Source of the DNA: Salinispora mooreana
GTDB taxonomy: Bacteria; Actinomycetota; Actinomycetes; Mycobacteriales; Micromonosporaceae
Reading direction: 5' to 3'
Length of the DNA: 64,000 bases
Assembly (NCBI RefSeq): GCF_000379065.1
Contig: NZ_KB900614.1
Coordinates: 4,885,969 to 4,949,968 of the forward strand
Of the stretch, positions 40,982-50,192 are shown one piece after another. Made by a program: the position numbers and the translations under genes. Every line of letters begins with the position of its first letter. Position 1 is the stretch's first letter. Under the pieces are notes generated by a model. It was not told where the DNA came from and did not search any database. It saw only the letters and a list, made by a program, of their open reading frames with translations.

Positions 40982-42604
40982 TCAGCTCAGCGGCGCGCTC
41001 TCCTGACACAGCCGCGACGAGCCGGCGGTCACCGACCAGCCCGTCACAAAGCGGCTGCCGGTGCTGCTCTGGGTCCGGTCAACCAGGTGGAACCAGTCCA
41101 TCCGGCACTGCTGTGGCGTCACCTCCAGTACCCCGTAGCCATGCCCGTCCAACTCGTTCCAGCGCACGTGCGGGTTGGTGGAGCGGATCAGGCCCGACGC
41201 CAGATCACTGAGCGCGTTGCCCTCCCGCATCCCCAGGAAGTCGTTGATGTTGTCGCTGGTCACCGACGGCACCACGAACTCCGCAGCGGCCGGGTTGGTC
41301 AGCCCGGTCGACTGCGTGGTCAGCTCGTTCGCCCACGAGGTGTGGACATCGCCGGTCAGGAAGACCACGTCCCGGGTCTCGGTCGCCAACAGGTGGTCAA
41401 TCAGCTCGTTGCGGTCAGCGTTGTAGCCGTCCCACTGGTCGGGGTTGAGCACCGCCCCGTTCTGTGGGATGCCGAGCAACGTGCCCAGCGGCCCGAGCAG
41501 CCAGGAGGGGAGGGCACCCACGTCCAGCCGGGAGATCATGACCGGATTGCCGACCAGCTTCCACTGGGCATCCGAGGTGGCCAGGCCCGCCTTGAGCCAG
41601 GCCATCTGCGCCTCGCCGGTGATCGTCCGCTCCGGGTCGTCAACGGCCAGACCCGATGCCTGCTCGGACCGGTACGTCCGCAGGTCCAGCATGGACAGGT
41701 CGGCGAGCCGCCCGAAGCGCAACCGTCGATAGATCGCACCGTCCGCTCCGGTGCGCACCGGCATCCACTCCGCGTACGCCTGACGCGCTGCCGCCATCCG
41801 ATCGGTGAAGCTGCCCTCGGCGCCAGGGGTGTGGTTCTCCGCACCGCCCGACCACTGGTCGTTGGCGACCTCGTGATCGTCCCAGGTGATCGCCCACGGC
41901 ACCGACGCGTGCAGGGTCTGTAGATCGGGGTCGCTCTTGTAGAGCGCATGCCGGACGCGGTAGTCCTGTAGCGTCAGCGTTTCGTGCCCCGGTCGGACCG
42001 ACCGCACCACGGTGCCCCCGGCGGCGAACTCCCCGGTGCCGTACTCGTACAGGTAGTCGCCGAGGTGCACCACCAGGTTCAGGTCGCCCCGTTCGGCGAG
42101 GTGCCGGTAGGCGGCGAAGTAGCCTGCCTCCCAGTTCGAACACGACACCACACCCAGCCGGATCCGGTCGATGTCGGCGTCCGCCGCCGGCGCGGTCATT
42201 GTCCGGCCAGTGGGCGACCAGGCGTCGGCGTAGCCGAAGCGGAACCAGTACGTGGTGGCTGGCGTCAGCCCGTTGACGGCAACCTTGACCGTGTGGTCCC
42301 GAGCCGGGCCGGTAGCGACGGTGCCCTGCGCCGCCAGTGTGGCGAAGTCCGGGTCGGCAGCCACCTGCCAGGTCACCGTTACCTCCGGGCCGACGCCCGA
42401 GCCCGGCTGGGATTCCTCGGTCGGGGTGAGGCGGGTCCAGAGCAGAATGCCGTCCGGCAACGGGTCACCGGAGGCGACGCCGTGCCGGAAGACGCTACCG
42501 GTAGCGCCGGCCGGGCCGGCGAGGGTGGCGCTGGCAAGAACGGCTGTGCCGGCAGAGGCGCCCACGATACGCAGAAGGGTACGACGGTCGAGGGAGTTCG
42601 TCAT
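40982..42604 (-). CDS. phoD: Alkaline phosphatase PhoD
   Basis: 540 residues from ATG 42604. Tat signal 'DRRTLLRIVGASAG' with an Ala-rich h-region, then PhoD family blocks: 'FRHGVASGDPLPDGILLWTRL', 'LGVVSCSNWEAGYFAAYRHLAER', 'VVHLGDYLYEYG', 'ITWDDHEVANDQW' and 'VVFLTGDVHTSWAN' that hold the Fe/Ca ligands. It hydrolyses phosphate mono- and diesters outside the cell and is usually induced by phosphate starvation (PhoP). No PHO box was identified upstream. Confidence 0.92.
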   Translation of the reverse strand: MTNSLDRRTLLRIVGASAGTAVLASATLAGPAGATGSVFRHGVASGDPLPDGILLWTRLTPTEESQPGSGVGPEVTVTWQVAADPDFATLAAQGTVATGPARDHTVKVAVNGLTPATTYWFRFGYADAWSPTGRTMTAPAADADIDRIRLGVVSCSNWEAGYFAAYRHLAERGDLNLVVHLGDYLYEYGTGEFAAGGTVVRSVRPGHETLTLQDYRVRHALYKSDPDLQTLHASVPWAITWDDHEVANDQWSGGAENHTPGAEGSFTDRMAAARQAYAEWMPVRTGADGAIYRRLRFGRLADLSMLDLRTYRSEQASGLAVDDPERTITGEAQMAWLKAGLATSDAQWKLVGNPVMISRLDVGALPSWLLGPLGTLLGIPQNGAVLNPDQWDGYNADRNELIDHLLATETRDVVFLTGDVHTSWANELTTQSTGLTNPAAAEFVVPSVTSDNINDFLGMREGNALSDLASGLIRSTNPHVRWNELDGHGYGVLEVTPQQCRMDWFHLVDRTQSSTGSRFVTGWSVTAGSSRLCQESAPLS

Positions 42605-42697
42605 GGGCACTGTTTCTACCGGCCGGTAGGGTCTGAGCGCTGCCCCGTGTCGGCGTGTTCGCCGTTCTTTCGTCTTGGCGTCGTCGAGTCTTTCCGC

Positions 42698-44146
42698 TCA
42701 GCGGTGGTCGAGGACGATGTCGGCCAGCGCCAGGCAGAGCGCGAGCGCAGCGATTCCGCTGATCAGGAGCATCGCGTGGTGGAAGGCGGCCGACCAGTCC
42801 CCAGTGGCCCCCTGCGCTGCGAAGATGACACTGCCGACCGAGGCGATGCCGGCGGCTGACCCGATGCGGTGGCCGGTTTCCAGCATGCCCGCGCCGTTGC
42901 CCGCGTGCGGCGCCGGCACCTGGGCGAGGGTGAGGGCCTGGTTCGGGGTGACCACCAGGCCGCTGCCGAGCCCCGCCACCAGCAGCGGTGTAGCGGTCCA
43001 CCAGGACACCGTGGCACCCGTGGGAACCCGGTTGACGACGAGGACCACGACGACGAGGCTGACGGCGACGGTGGCCAGTCCGAGGGCGACCAGCGGCCGA
43101 CCGACCCGGCTGATGACCCGGCCGCCCACGATGGAGGCGAGGACGAACCCAGCCGTGAACGGGGTGCTGGCCAGCCCGGCGGCGAGTGCGCTGTGCCCGA
43201 GGCCGTTCTGCAGGTACACCGTGAGGACGAAGAAGATAGCGGTGAATCCGCCGAAAAACAGCAGGGCGATTCCGACGCCGATCCGGAATGAGCGAATGCC
43301 GAGTAGGCGCGGGTCGAACAGGGGCTCGTAGCGGCGGGCGTACCACCGTTCCCAGCCGGCGAAGGCCGCCAGTGTCAGCAGGCCGGCCGGAAGCGTGAGC
43401 CATCTTGCCGGACTCTGCCAGTGCTGTTGCACCAGGGGCAGCAGCACAAGCAGGACACCCACGCCCAGCAGTAGCAACCCGACCGGATCGAATCGGCGAC
43501 GGCCGGGGGTGCCCTGGGCGCGGTGCGGGAGAACGCGCCAGCCGAGGACAGCGGCGGAGAAACCGATTGGCACGTTGACGAAGAAGACCCACCGCCACCC
43601 GTGCTCGGCGCCGCCGATGTGGATGAGAAGGCCGCCGAGCAACGGCCCGATCGCGGTGGAGATGCTGACGGTCACGCCGAGCAGCCCAAACGGGCGGCCC
43701 CGCTCGGAACTCTGGAAGAGCTCCTGGATCAATCCGGTGACCTGGGGGGTGACCAGGCCGGCGGCGACACCTTGGAGCAGACGGGCAGCGACCAGCCAGT
43801 TGGCGGTAGGGGCCAGCCCGGCTGCGACGCTGGTGATGGTGAACAGCGTGACGCCGACCACGAACACGGTCCGTCGCCCATGCCCGTCACCGAACCGGCC
43901 GGCGGGTACCAGCATCAACCCGAACGTCAACGCGTAGCCGGAGAGGACCCACTGCACATCACTGGGGGCGACACCGAGCGCCCGGTCCATCGACGGAATG
44001 GCGACGTTGACGATGCTCACGTCGAGCAATGTCATGAAGACGGCGACCAGCCCCACGCCGAGCGCCACCCCTCGGCGTTGTCGTTCGGCCAGGTCACCCC
44101 CAGGTGGTGCGGCCCGTGGAGCCGGGGAGGAGCGGTCGTCACCCAT
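42698..44146 (-). CDS. MFS multidrug exporter, DHA2 family
   Basis: 482 residues with 14 predicted helices. Motifs 'LLDVSIVNVAIPSMDRAL', 'GRFGDGHGRRTVFVVG' and 'RLLQGVAAGLVTPQVTGLIQELF' are typical. It should export drugs or metabolites by proton antiport. The gene is divergent from no regulator and stands next to a small winged-helix-like gene at 44183-44419 on the same strand. Substrate unknown. Confidence 0.9.
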   Translation of the reverse strand: MGDDRSSPAPRAAPPGGDLAERQRRGVALGVGLVAVFMTLLDVSIVNVAIPSMDRALGVAPSDVQWVLSGYALTFGLMLVPAGRFGDGHGRRTVFVVGVTLFTITSVAAGLAPTANWLVAARLLQGVAAGLVTPQVTGLIQELFQSSERGRPFGLLGVTVSISTAIGPLLGGLLIHIGGAEHGWRWVFFVNVPIGFSAAVLGWRVLPHRAQGTPGRRRFDPVGLLLLGVGVLLVLLPLVQQHWQSPARWLTLPAGLLTLAAFAGWERWYARRYEPLFDPRLLGIRSFRIGVGIALLFFGGFTAIFFVLTVYLQNGLGHSALAAGLASTPFTAGFVLASIVGGRVISRVGRPLVALGLATVAVSLVVVVLVVNRVPTGATVSWWTATPLLVAGLGSGLVVTPNQALTLAQVPAPHAGNGAGMLETGHRIGSAAGIASVGSVIFAAQGATGDWSAAFHHAMLLISGIAALALCLALADIVLDHR

Positions 44147-44182
44147 CCGGTGGTTGTCGGCCTGACCCTGAGTGTCGTGGCC

Positions 44183-44419
44183 TCACGTCAGCTGTTGGGC
44201 GCAGAACCGAGGGCCGAAGTCCAGGCCGGCCATCGGCGAGTCCTCGCGGTGCAGCAGGTTCTTCTCGGTGAGTTGGTGCAGGGGAGCGTTCAATTGTTCC
44301 TCGGTCAACCCGGTCTCCTCGGCGATCAGGTCCGGGTACGGGACCTGGCCGCGGGACTCCAGGACCGCGACCGCGTCGTACACCTGTTCCTCGAGCTCCG
44401 ACAGTTGCACCTGCCGCAT
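44183..44419 (-). CDS. Small winged-helix-like protein
   Basis: 78 residues: 'MRQVQLSELEEQVYDAVAVLESRGQVPYPDLIAEETGLTEEQLNAPLHQLTEKNLLHRED' has the helix pattern of a short winged-helix DNA-binding domain. The ATG at 44419 follows AAGGAGG by six bases, one of the strongest ribosome-binding sites in the window. It stops 36 bases before the MFS gene start and could be its regulator or co-transcribed partner. Confidence 0.65.
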   Translation of the reverse strand: MRQVQLSELEEQVYDAVAVLESRGQVPYPDLIAEETGLTEEQLNAPLHQLTEKNLLHREDSPMAGLDFGPRFCAQQLT

Positions 44420-44638
44420 GTCGTCCTCCTTCGGAAACCGCCTCGCGGGCGGTCGGCCTGGGCAGTGGATACCCGGCTGGCGACCGAGGATGCTCCCCCG
44501 ATCGGGTATGTCGCCCTGGCCGGGCAGCCGGGTTAGGGCGGGGAGCTGTGCCGAGCATGGGTCATCGGGTCGAGACGGCGCCGGGCACTCGCCTTCGCCT
44601 CGACCAAGAACGTTGACGGGGGACCTAGGCTGGCAACG

Positions 44639-45787
44639 GTGACGGTCTGGGATCTTGCGGTGGTCGGTGCGGGCCCGGCTGGCCTGTCCGCCGCCGATGT
44701 CGCGGCACGGGCGGGTCTGACGACCCTTGTGCTGGAGCGGGCTGTGCATCCGCGTTACAAGACCTGCGGTGGCGGCCTGATCGGCACCTCGCTGGCCGCA
44801 CTGGCGGACCGGATCGAGGTGCCCGCGCATGATCGGGCGGAGCGGGTGACCTTCACCCTGGACGGGCGGCGGGCGTTCACCCGGCGCAGTGGGGCCGGTC
44901 CGCTGGTGACGATGGTGCGCCGGGACGAGTTCGATGACCGGCTACGGGCCGCTGCGGTCACCGCCGGGGCCACGCTGCGTCAGCGGGTCGCGGTCCGGGC
45001 GGTGGAGTCAGAGCCGGACCGGGTCCGCCTGCGGTTGGCCGACGGGGCGACGGTGACCGCGCGGGCGGTGATCGGCGCCGACGGGTCCTCGGGGGTGACC
45101 GCACGGCACGTGGGGGTGCGACACCGGCAGGTCGACCTGGGGCTGGAGTTGGAGCTGCCGGTGCCGCCGGCCCAACGGGCCCGCTGGCGGGGGCGGGTGC
45201 TGGTGGACTGGGGCCCGCTACCCGGCTCGTACGCCTGGGTGTTTCCAAAGGACGACCTGTTGACGGTGGGGGTGATCGCGGCGCGGGGGATGGGCGAGCA
45301 GACCCGGGCCTACCTACGGTCGTTCGTGGACCGGCTGGGTCTGGCCGGGATCGAGCCGGCGCACGACTCCGGGCACCTGACGCGGTGTCGGCGGGAGGAC
45401 TCGCCGCTGCGCCGAGGGCGGGTGCTGGTGGCGGGGGATGCGGCGGGGCTGCTGGAGCCGTGGAGCCGGGAGGGCATCAGCTACGCCCTGCGTTCCGGTG
45501 TGCTGGCGGGGGCGGCGGTCGCCGCTGACGATCTGGGCCGGTACGAGTCGGGGGTTGCGGCGGAGCTGGTCCCGTCGATGCGGGCGGGCCAGCAGCTGCT
45601 GGAGACGTTCGCTCGCCGGCCGGGGCTGTTTCACGGGCTGTTGGCCACGCCGCCGGGCTGGCGGACCTTTGTCGCCTTCTGTCAGGGCCGGGCTGGCTTC
45701 GATGACCTGCTCTCCCGGGTGCCGGTACGGGTGGCACTGGGAGTGGTGGCGGGGCTGTCCCGGCGGAGAAGCGCCAGCCCGCGCTGA
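44639..45787 (+). CDS. Geranylgeranyl reductase-family FAD oxidoreductase
   Basis: 382 residues. 'DLAVVGAGPAGLSAADVAARAG' FAD loop, 'RYKTCGGGLIG' with the CGG motif of the GGR family, 'VIGADGSSGVTAR' and 'VLVAGDAAGLLEPWSREGISYALRSG'. Members reduce isoprenoid double bonds, for example in menaquinone or carotenoid tails. Start GTG 44639. It stands alone, with no quinone genes nearby. Confidence 0.85.
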   Translation: MTVWDLAVVGAGPAGLSAADVAARAGLTTLVLERAVHPRYKTCGGGLIGTSLAALADRIEVPAHDRAERVTFTLDGRRAFTRRSGAGPLVTMVRRDEFDDRLRAAAVTAGATLRQRVAVRAVESEPDRVRLRLADGATVTARAVIGADGSSGVTARHVGVRHRQVDLGLELELPVPPAQRARWRGRVLVDWGPLPGSYAWVFPKDDLLTVGVIAARGMGEQTRAYLRSFVDRLGLAGIEPAHDSGHLTRCRREDSPLRRGRVLVAGDAAGLLEPWSREGISYALRSGVLAGAAVAADDLGRYESGVAAELVPSMRAGQQLLETFARRPGLFHGLLATPPGWRTFVAFCQGRAGFDDLLSRVPVRVALGVVAGLSRRRSASPR

Positions 45788-46252
45788 CGCGGTTGTTCCA
45801 TGTCGCGCGGAGAAGGAGCTCCGCATCTCAGCTATCCATCCAGGATCCTAGGATGCTTTAGCGGTGGTGCGGAGTATCGCCGAAACCAGCGGGAGAGCCG
45901 GCCATCCTGCTGTTTGAATCCGCAGACCGGGACACAGCTGACCGCTGTCGCCCGGGGGTGGTGCCGGTACCGGAGTGACAGCGGTCACCAGCTCGGGAGG
46001 AAGGGCCGGAGCGGGTACGCTGTTGACACGGGTGTCGGTGTGTCCAGTGTCCCCGGGCCTCACCAATATGCCGTCGCGGACTACCGTTCGGCTGGAGCCG
46101 CCACGCGCCACGCGCCGAGAGGCGACCTGCACACCGGCACCCCCACATCGCCCCCCGCTGCCCGAGCCGCGGGGGGCGATGCTCCTCTCACCGACGCCGT
46201 GCGGGGGCCCAGAGCTGACCCGCACGTGAAGCCAGCTCGGTAGCGTCTGAGC
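45788..46252. other. Gap with a strong hairpin
   Basis: 465 bases. CATCGCCCCCCGC at 46146-46158 pairs perfectly with GCGGGGGGCGATG at 46169-46181. That hairpin is 70 bases before the next gene, perhaps terminating transcription from the left. I see no convincing gene in the rest. Confidence 0.6.
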
Positions 46253-46450
46253 ATGGACCCTTCCGCGATCTGGCGGGACCGGCAACACCGGTGGCGGATC
46301 GAGGCCTACCGGGCGCCCGACCTCCGGTTCGCGATCTTTGCCACCAACGGGACGACCGAGTCGGCGCCGCTGTGGTTATTCGGGATGTCGGCGTTGGCGC
46401 GCTGGCTGATGAGCCACAAGATCTCGCTTGACGACCTGGAGGTCGACTGA
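46253..46450 (+). CDS. Conserved small actinobacterial protein
   Basis: 65 residues, 'MDPSAIWRDRQHRWRIEAYRAPDLRFAIFATNG..', with Trp/Arg-rich start and a helical end 'GMSALARWLMSHKISLDDLEVD'. It is soluble with no membrane helix. Function unknown. Confidence 0.6.
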   Translation: MDPSAIWRDRQHRWRIEAYRAPDLRFAIFATNGTTESAPLWLFGMSALARWLMSHKISLDDLEVD

Positions 46451-46515
46451 CCCCGGTTAGCGGAAAAAAGTGGTTTGCCACCCTTCGTGGCTGGTGCTGG
46501 CTAGGGTCACCGAGT

Positions 46516-46701
46516 GTGAGGGACCGAGGAGTACGTACCGCCGTGGCGGTGCTGACCGGACTGGCAGTGATCTATTTTGGAACGACTGGCCGGGATCAGC
46601 CGGACGGTGAGGGTGTCACCAGCGGCTTGATCGCGCTGGCCGTGCTTGCGGCGCTGCTGGTGTGGTACCTCACCCGGCCTCGCGGCGACGCGACGAAGTG
46701 A
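46516..46701 (+). CDS. Small two-helix membrane protein
   Basis: 61 residues with helices 'TAVAVLTGLAVIYFGTT' and 'GLIALAVLAALLVWYLTR' separated by a short acidic loop. It starts at GTG 46516 and is convergent with the HhH-GPD gene, whose stop is at 46706. Unknown function. Confidence 0.5.
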   Translation: MRDRGVRTAVAVLTGLAVIYFGTTGRDQPDGEGVTSGLIALAVLAALLVWYLTRPRGDATK

Positions 46702-46705
46702 CCGG

Positions 46706-47356
46706 TCACCGGCGCGCCGCCCGCGTCACCGCACCAGCGGACTCTTCGCCGAGCGCGACCCGCACCAGGGCGGAGGCGAAGCGGCCGAACTCCGCCTCCG
46801 CCACCAGGCTGGCGAGCCGCCGCGGGGTTTGCGGTAGGCCCAACCTCTCCGCGCCGCTGAGGGCGCGCCGGTCGGCGAAGGGGCGCAGGTCCGGCCAGAC
46901 CGCCTGGGCCTCGCGGAGGAAGATGTCCGCGCCGGTAGGCCCGATGCCCGGAAAAGCGGTGAGCAGGCGGCGTAGCTGCGCCGGCTGGCCCTGCGCGGTG
47001 TGGTGTAGCCGGCGCAGGTCACCCTGCCAGCGGTCCAGGCAGAGTTGTGCGCCCTTGCCGAGCAGCGTGGCGGTCCGCTCGTCATAGCGCCGATAGTGCC
47101 CGCGACCGAGCGCGTCAACCCGGTCCTGCCAGGTCGCCGCCTGCATCGCCGACGGGGTGCGGTAACCGGCGGCGAAGAGCTCGCGGGCGGCGGCCACCGC
47201 GACACCGGCTCGGATTCGTGAGCTCAGCAGGGTGGCGAGCACCAACAGCTGGTAGAGCGGCCCGGGCCGGTCGGCCAGCCGGATCCCGGCCTCCTCGGTG
47301 TAGGTCTGTCCTCGGCGCTCCAGCAACACCCGCGCTGTCTCGTGACTGTCTCCCAC
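46706..47356 (-). CDS. HhH-GPD endonuclease III-like protein
   Basis: 216 residues. 'LYQLLVLATLLSSRIRAGVAVAAARELF' and the helix-hairpin-helix 'LLTAFPGIGPTGADIFLREAQAVWPDLRPFAD', in which the late Asp corresponds to the catalytic Asp of the superfamily. No C-terminal Fe-S Cys cluster is present, unlike E. coli Nth. It probably recognises damaged bases in DNA. Whether it has glycosylase activity is unproven. Confidence 0.8.
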   Translation of the reverse strand: MGDSHETARVLLERRGQTYTEEAGIRLADRPGPLYQLLVLATLLSSRIRAGVAVAAARELFAAGYRTPSAMQAATWQDRVDALGRGHYRRYDERTATLLGKGAQLCLDRWQGDLRRLHHTAQGQPAQLRRLLTAFPGIGPTGADIFLREAQAVWPDLRPFADRRALSGAERLGLPQTPRRLASLVAEAEFGRFASALVRVALGEESAGAVTRAARR

Positions 47357-47475
47357 CGGCAGGACTTACCCGTCGTAGGCCGGGTTAGCCCGTTGCATGT
47401 CCGGTGACGTCGGCGGGTATTCGGGGGTGGAGGCGGCCGCCGCGTACGCCGCCGCCCAGCGGGAAGGAGACAGCG

Positions 47476-47670
47476 GTGACGAACCCGCAGCAGCAGGAGG
47501 TCCGGCGTAGCGCCCGGGGCTCGAACGTGCAGGACACCAAGGGACCCGGTCCGACGGGTCATCCACGTAACCGTGGCTCGTCGCAGGGCGACCGGGGGCG
47601 CCCGGTGCCCCGGGGCCAGGTCTCTGGCTATGGGCCCCCGGGCGAGCCGGTTGCTGAGGACGAGAGCTGA
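47476..47670 (+). CDS. Small disordered Gly/Pro/Arg-rich protein
   Basis: 64 residues starting at GTG 47476 after AAGGAGA. 'QQQEVRRSARGSNVQDTKGPGPTGHPRNRGSSQG' and the rest lack hydrophobic core, so it is intrinsically disordered. Short basic proteins of this type occur next to DNA repair genes in related genera. Unknown role. Confidence 0.45.
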   Translation: MTNPQQQEVRRSARGSNVQDTKGPGPTGHPRNRGSSQGDRGRPVPRGQVSGYGPPGEPVAEDES

Positions 47671-47673
47671 TCC

Positions 47674-47711
47674 GTGCCGCCCGCCCTGTGTCTGAGAGGG
47701 GCGGGCGGCAC
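47674..47711. terminator. Bidirectional terminator
   Basis: GTGCCGCCCGCCC (47674-47686) pairs perfectly with GGGCGGGCGGCAC (47699-47711) between convergent genes with stops at 47670 and 47724. Confidence 0.85.
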
Positions 47712-47723
47712 GGTGGCTACGCC

Positions 47724-48191
47724 TCAGGCGGGTGGCACCCGGAGTCGGTTCCAGGTCACCGCGGCGACCAGGCCGTAGGCCAGGTGCGGGATGAGGTCGG
47801 AGAGCCAGTCCCCACGGCTCCAGGTTCGTGGGTCGCTGATCCCGAGGACGGCGTACGAACCGCCGGAGGCGGTCATCACCCCGCCGCCGAGCAGCCCACT
47901 GGCCAGGGCCGGCGGCATTGGTCGGCCCCGGGTCAGCAGGGCGAAGCCGACTCCGGCCGCGATCCCGATGCCGTATCCAAGTAGCGGGCCGAGCCCCGAG
48001 CGGCGGTTGGTCGCCTGGGGCTCGGGGCCGAGGTTGAGGTGGGTCACCTCGGCGACCCGGCCGGCACTGCGTTCTGGGGTGTTACTCGCCGGCCGGGCAC
48101 GTAGCGTCATGTCGAGATAGGTGACGGCGTTGAGGGCGGTGGTGCCGGCCGCGCCGGCGACTGCGCCGTCGGCCAGGAGTCCGGCTCTCAT
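47724..48191 (-). CDS. Membrane protein of unknown function
   Basis: 155 residues with hydrophobic segments 'GAVAGAAGTTALNAVTYL', 'LLGYGIGIAAGVGFALL', 'ALASGLLGGGVMTASGGSYAVL' and 'LIPHLAYGLVAAVTW', as in a small four-helix membrane family of actinobacteria. Start ATG 48191. No function can be assigned. Confidence 0.6.
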   Translation of the reverse strand: MRAGLLADGAVAGAAGTTALNAVTYLDMTLRARPASNTPERSAGRVAEVTHLNLGPEPQATNRRSGLGPLLGYGIGIAAGVGFALLTRGRPMPPALASGLLGGGVMTASGGSYAVLGISDPRTWSRGDWLSDLIPHLAYGLVAAVTWNRLRVPPA

Positions 48192-48331
48192 CTCGGGTCG
48201 CCGTCGTGCGTGCCGTACGCGTCGTTACCTGGTCGTGGTGCTGGCATGCTGGGCGCCTCCTCGGTCGTACTCACCAGTGTTGTCCGCCGGGCGTCTACCC
48301 GTCCGGCTGGTGACCAACCGCGCCGGGCGGG

Positions 48332-49213
48332 TCAGCCGGGAGCGCGGACAACCGCGACGGGGCAGTCGGCGTGGTGCAGCGCGGACTGGCTGACCGAGCC
48401 CAGCAGGAGGCCGGTGAACGCACCGTGTCCGTGCCCGCCGACCACCAGTAGTTGGGCCTGCTGGGAGGCTTCGGTGAGGGTCGGCGCGGGCCGGCCGCGG
48501 ACGACTCGTTGGTGGACGGTCAGATCGGGCCACCTCTCGGCCAGCCCGGCGACGGATTCGGCGAGTAGCGTGCGTTCCTCGTGGCGTAGCTTCTCCTCGT
48601 CGTAGACGAGAGGCTGCATGTCGCCGGGTTCGCTGGCGACCGGGTGCAGGTAGGTGTGTATCGCGACGAGGTCGCTGCCGCGCAGCGACGCCTGTTCGGC
48701 AGCGAATTCGACGGCGGGAGGGGAGACCGCGGATCCGTCCACCCCGACGACCACTGGCCCTTCGGTACGGTCCGTGCCGCGGACGACCAGAACTGGGCAG
48801 TCGGCGTGGGTAGCGACCTGGATCGCGACTGAGCCGACGACGAGGGCCGCGAAACCGCCCATACCACGGTCACCCAACACGATCAGCACGGCGTTTGGCG
48901 CTTCGCCGACCAGCACGGCGGAGGCCTCGCCGTCGATGATCTCTCCGGAGACGCGGAGGCCGGGCACGGTTGCTTCGGCTTCGGCTACCGCGTCGGCGAC
49001 GAGCTGCTCCGCTTGGTGACGGAGGCCCGATCCGGGTGGCCCGCCGGGCGGTGCGCCCACCGGCACGTGGAGGAGTGGCCAGATGAAGCCGTGGACGATC
49101 CGCAGCATTCGGTTGCGGCGGGCGGCTTCGACGGCTGCGAGGCGTACGGCCCGCCGCGCCTGTTCGGACCCGTCCACGCCGACTACCACCGCGGCGCCGT
49201 TCGACGAGTTCAC
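48332..49213 (-). CDS. Universal stress protein, tandem UspA domains
   Basis: 293 residues, two UspA folds of about 145 each. Both carry the ATP-binding G-x2-G-x9-G-S/T loop: 'LGDRGMGGFAALVVGSVAIQV' in the first and 'VGGHGHGAFTGLLLGSVSQS' in the second. Start GTG 49213. Such proteins respond to hypoxia and stationary phase in actinobacteria. No DosR-type box was looked for in detail. Confidence 0.9.
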   Translation of the reverse strand: MNSSNGAAVVVGVDGSEQARRAVRLAAVEAARRNRMLRIVHGFIWPLLHVPVGAPPGGPPGSGLRHQAEQLVADAVAEAEATVPGLRVSGEIIDGEASAVLVGEAPNAVLIVLGDRGMGGFAALVVGSVAIQVATHADCPVLVVRGTDRTEGPVVVGVDGSAVSPPAVEFAAEQASLRGSDLVAIHTYLHPVASEPGDMQPLVYDEEKLRHEERTLLAESVAGLAERWPDLTVHQRVVRGRPAPTLTEASQQAQLLVVGGHGHGAFTGLLLGSVSQSALHHADCPVAVVRAPG

Positions 49214-49583
49214 TCCTTCACCCCCCGCGGTCAGTATCGCGGGCGTGGGGTGGCCGGGAGCCGTAACCGGGTGGGTTCGCCCCACCCCGGGCTGCTGCTC
49301 GGGGACTCCGGTACACAGACACCCTAGCATCCTAGGCCACCTTAGGGGCGTGTCTCACCACACACCCAGACACCACACGTATCCGCCCTCACACAGCACA
49401 TCGATGCCGTGACAGGGCGGATATAGTGGCAGCGCAACTGGCCCGGCCCGCGATCCCAGACACTCGCGGGCCGGGCCAAAGATTCGGTCCCGCGCTGGGG
49501 TCGCGGTGGTGGTGCCTGCCGATCCGGCAGCGCGGCCGGCAGATGTGGGTCGGGGCGCCGAAGCGCGCAGTGGAGGAGGTTCG
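49214..49583 (+). promoter_or_regulatory. Leader of the pgsA-like operon with GC hairpin
   Basis: 370 bases between divergent genes. GGCCCGGCCCGCG (49440-49452) pairs perfectly with CGCGGGCCGGGCC (49465-49477), a 13-bp stem with 12-base loop, 100 bases before the pgsA-like start. No U-run follows, so it may be a transcript-stabilising or regulatory leader rather than a terminator. Confidence 0.55.
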
Positions 49584-50192
49584 GTGTCGCAGCGGCCGGC
49601 TCGAGTTGGCACTCCGCAGGCCTCCGACCACCTCACCGACCGGGTCTTCACGCTGCCGAACCTGATCAGCTTCGTCCGGCTTCTCGGTGTTCCGGTCTTC
49701 CTCTACCTACTCCTGGTGGCCCGCGTTGATGTCGCCGCGATCGCGGTGCTGGCGGTCGGCGGCACCACCGACTGGGTGGACGGCTGGGTCGCCCGACGAC
49801 TCCACCAGGTGAGTCGGCTGGGCGAGTTACTCGATCCGTTCGTGGACCGCCTCTACATCCTGGCCACGCTGGTCGCGTTCACCGTTCGTGAGGTGGTGCC
49901 GTGGCAGTTCACGGTGGCACTGCTCGCCCGTGAGGTGTTGCTGTTGGGTTCCCTCGGCATGCTACGGCGCCACGGATACGGGCCGCCGCCGGTGCACTAT
50001 GTGGGCAAGACGGCGACGTTTCTGTTGTTGGCCGCGTTCCCCGTCCTGTTGCTGGCGAAGGCGGTGCCCGCGACAGTCTTCAGCGCGGCTGGTTGGAGTC
50101 TGGCCTGGTGGGGCCTGGCCTTGTACTGGGTCGCTGGCGTGATGTACGTGGTGCAGGCCGGCCGGCTGGTGCGGGCAGCGAGGGCACGATGA
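49584..50192 (+). CDS. CDP-alcohol phosphatidyltransferase (PgsA2-like)
   Basis: 202 residues. The family motif D-x2-D-G-x2-A-R-x8-G-x3-D-x3-D appears as 'DWVDGWVARRLHQVSRLGELLDPFVDR' (read in two parts around residues 65-91). Several membrane helices surround it. It transfers a phosphatidyl group from CDP-diacylglycerol to an alcohol head. GTG 49584 follows GGAGGAGG. It heads the conserved run with DUF881 and small basic protein genes, overlapping the next start by four bases. Confidence 0.88.
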   Translation: MSQRPARVGTPQASDHLTDRVFTLPNLISFVRLLGVPVFLYLLLVARVDVAAIAVLAVGGTTDWVDGWVARRLHQVSRLGELLDPFVDRLYILATLVAFTVREVVPWQFTVALLAREVLLLGSLGMLRRHGYGPPPVHYVGKTATFLLLAAFPVLLLAKAVPATVFSAAGWSLAWWGLALYWVAGVMYVVQAGRLVRAARAR

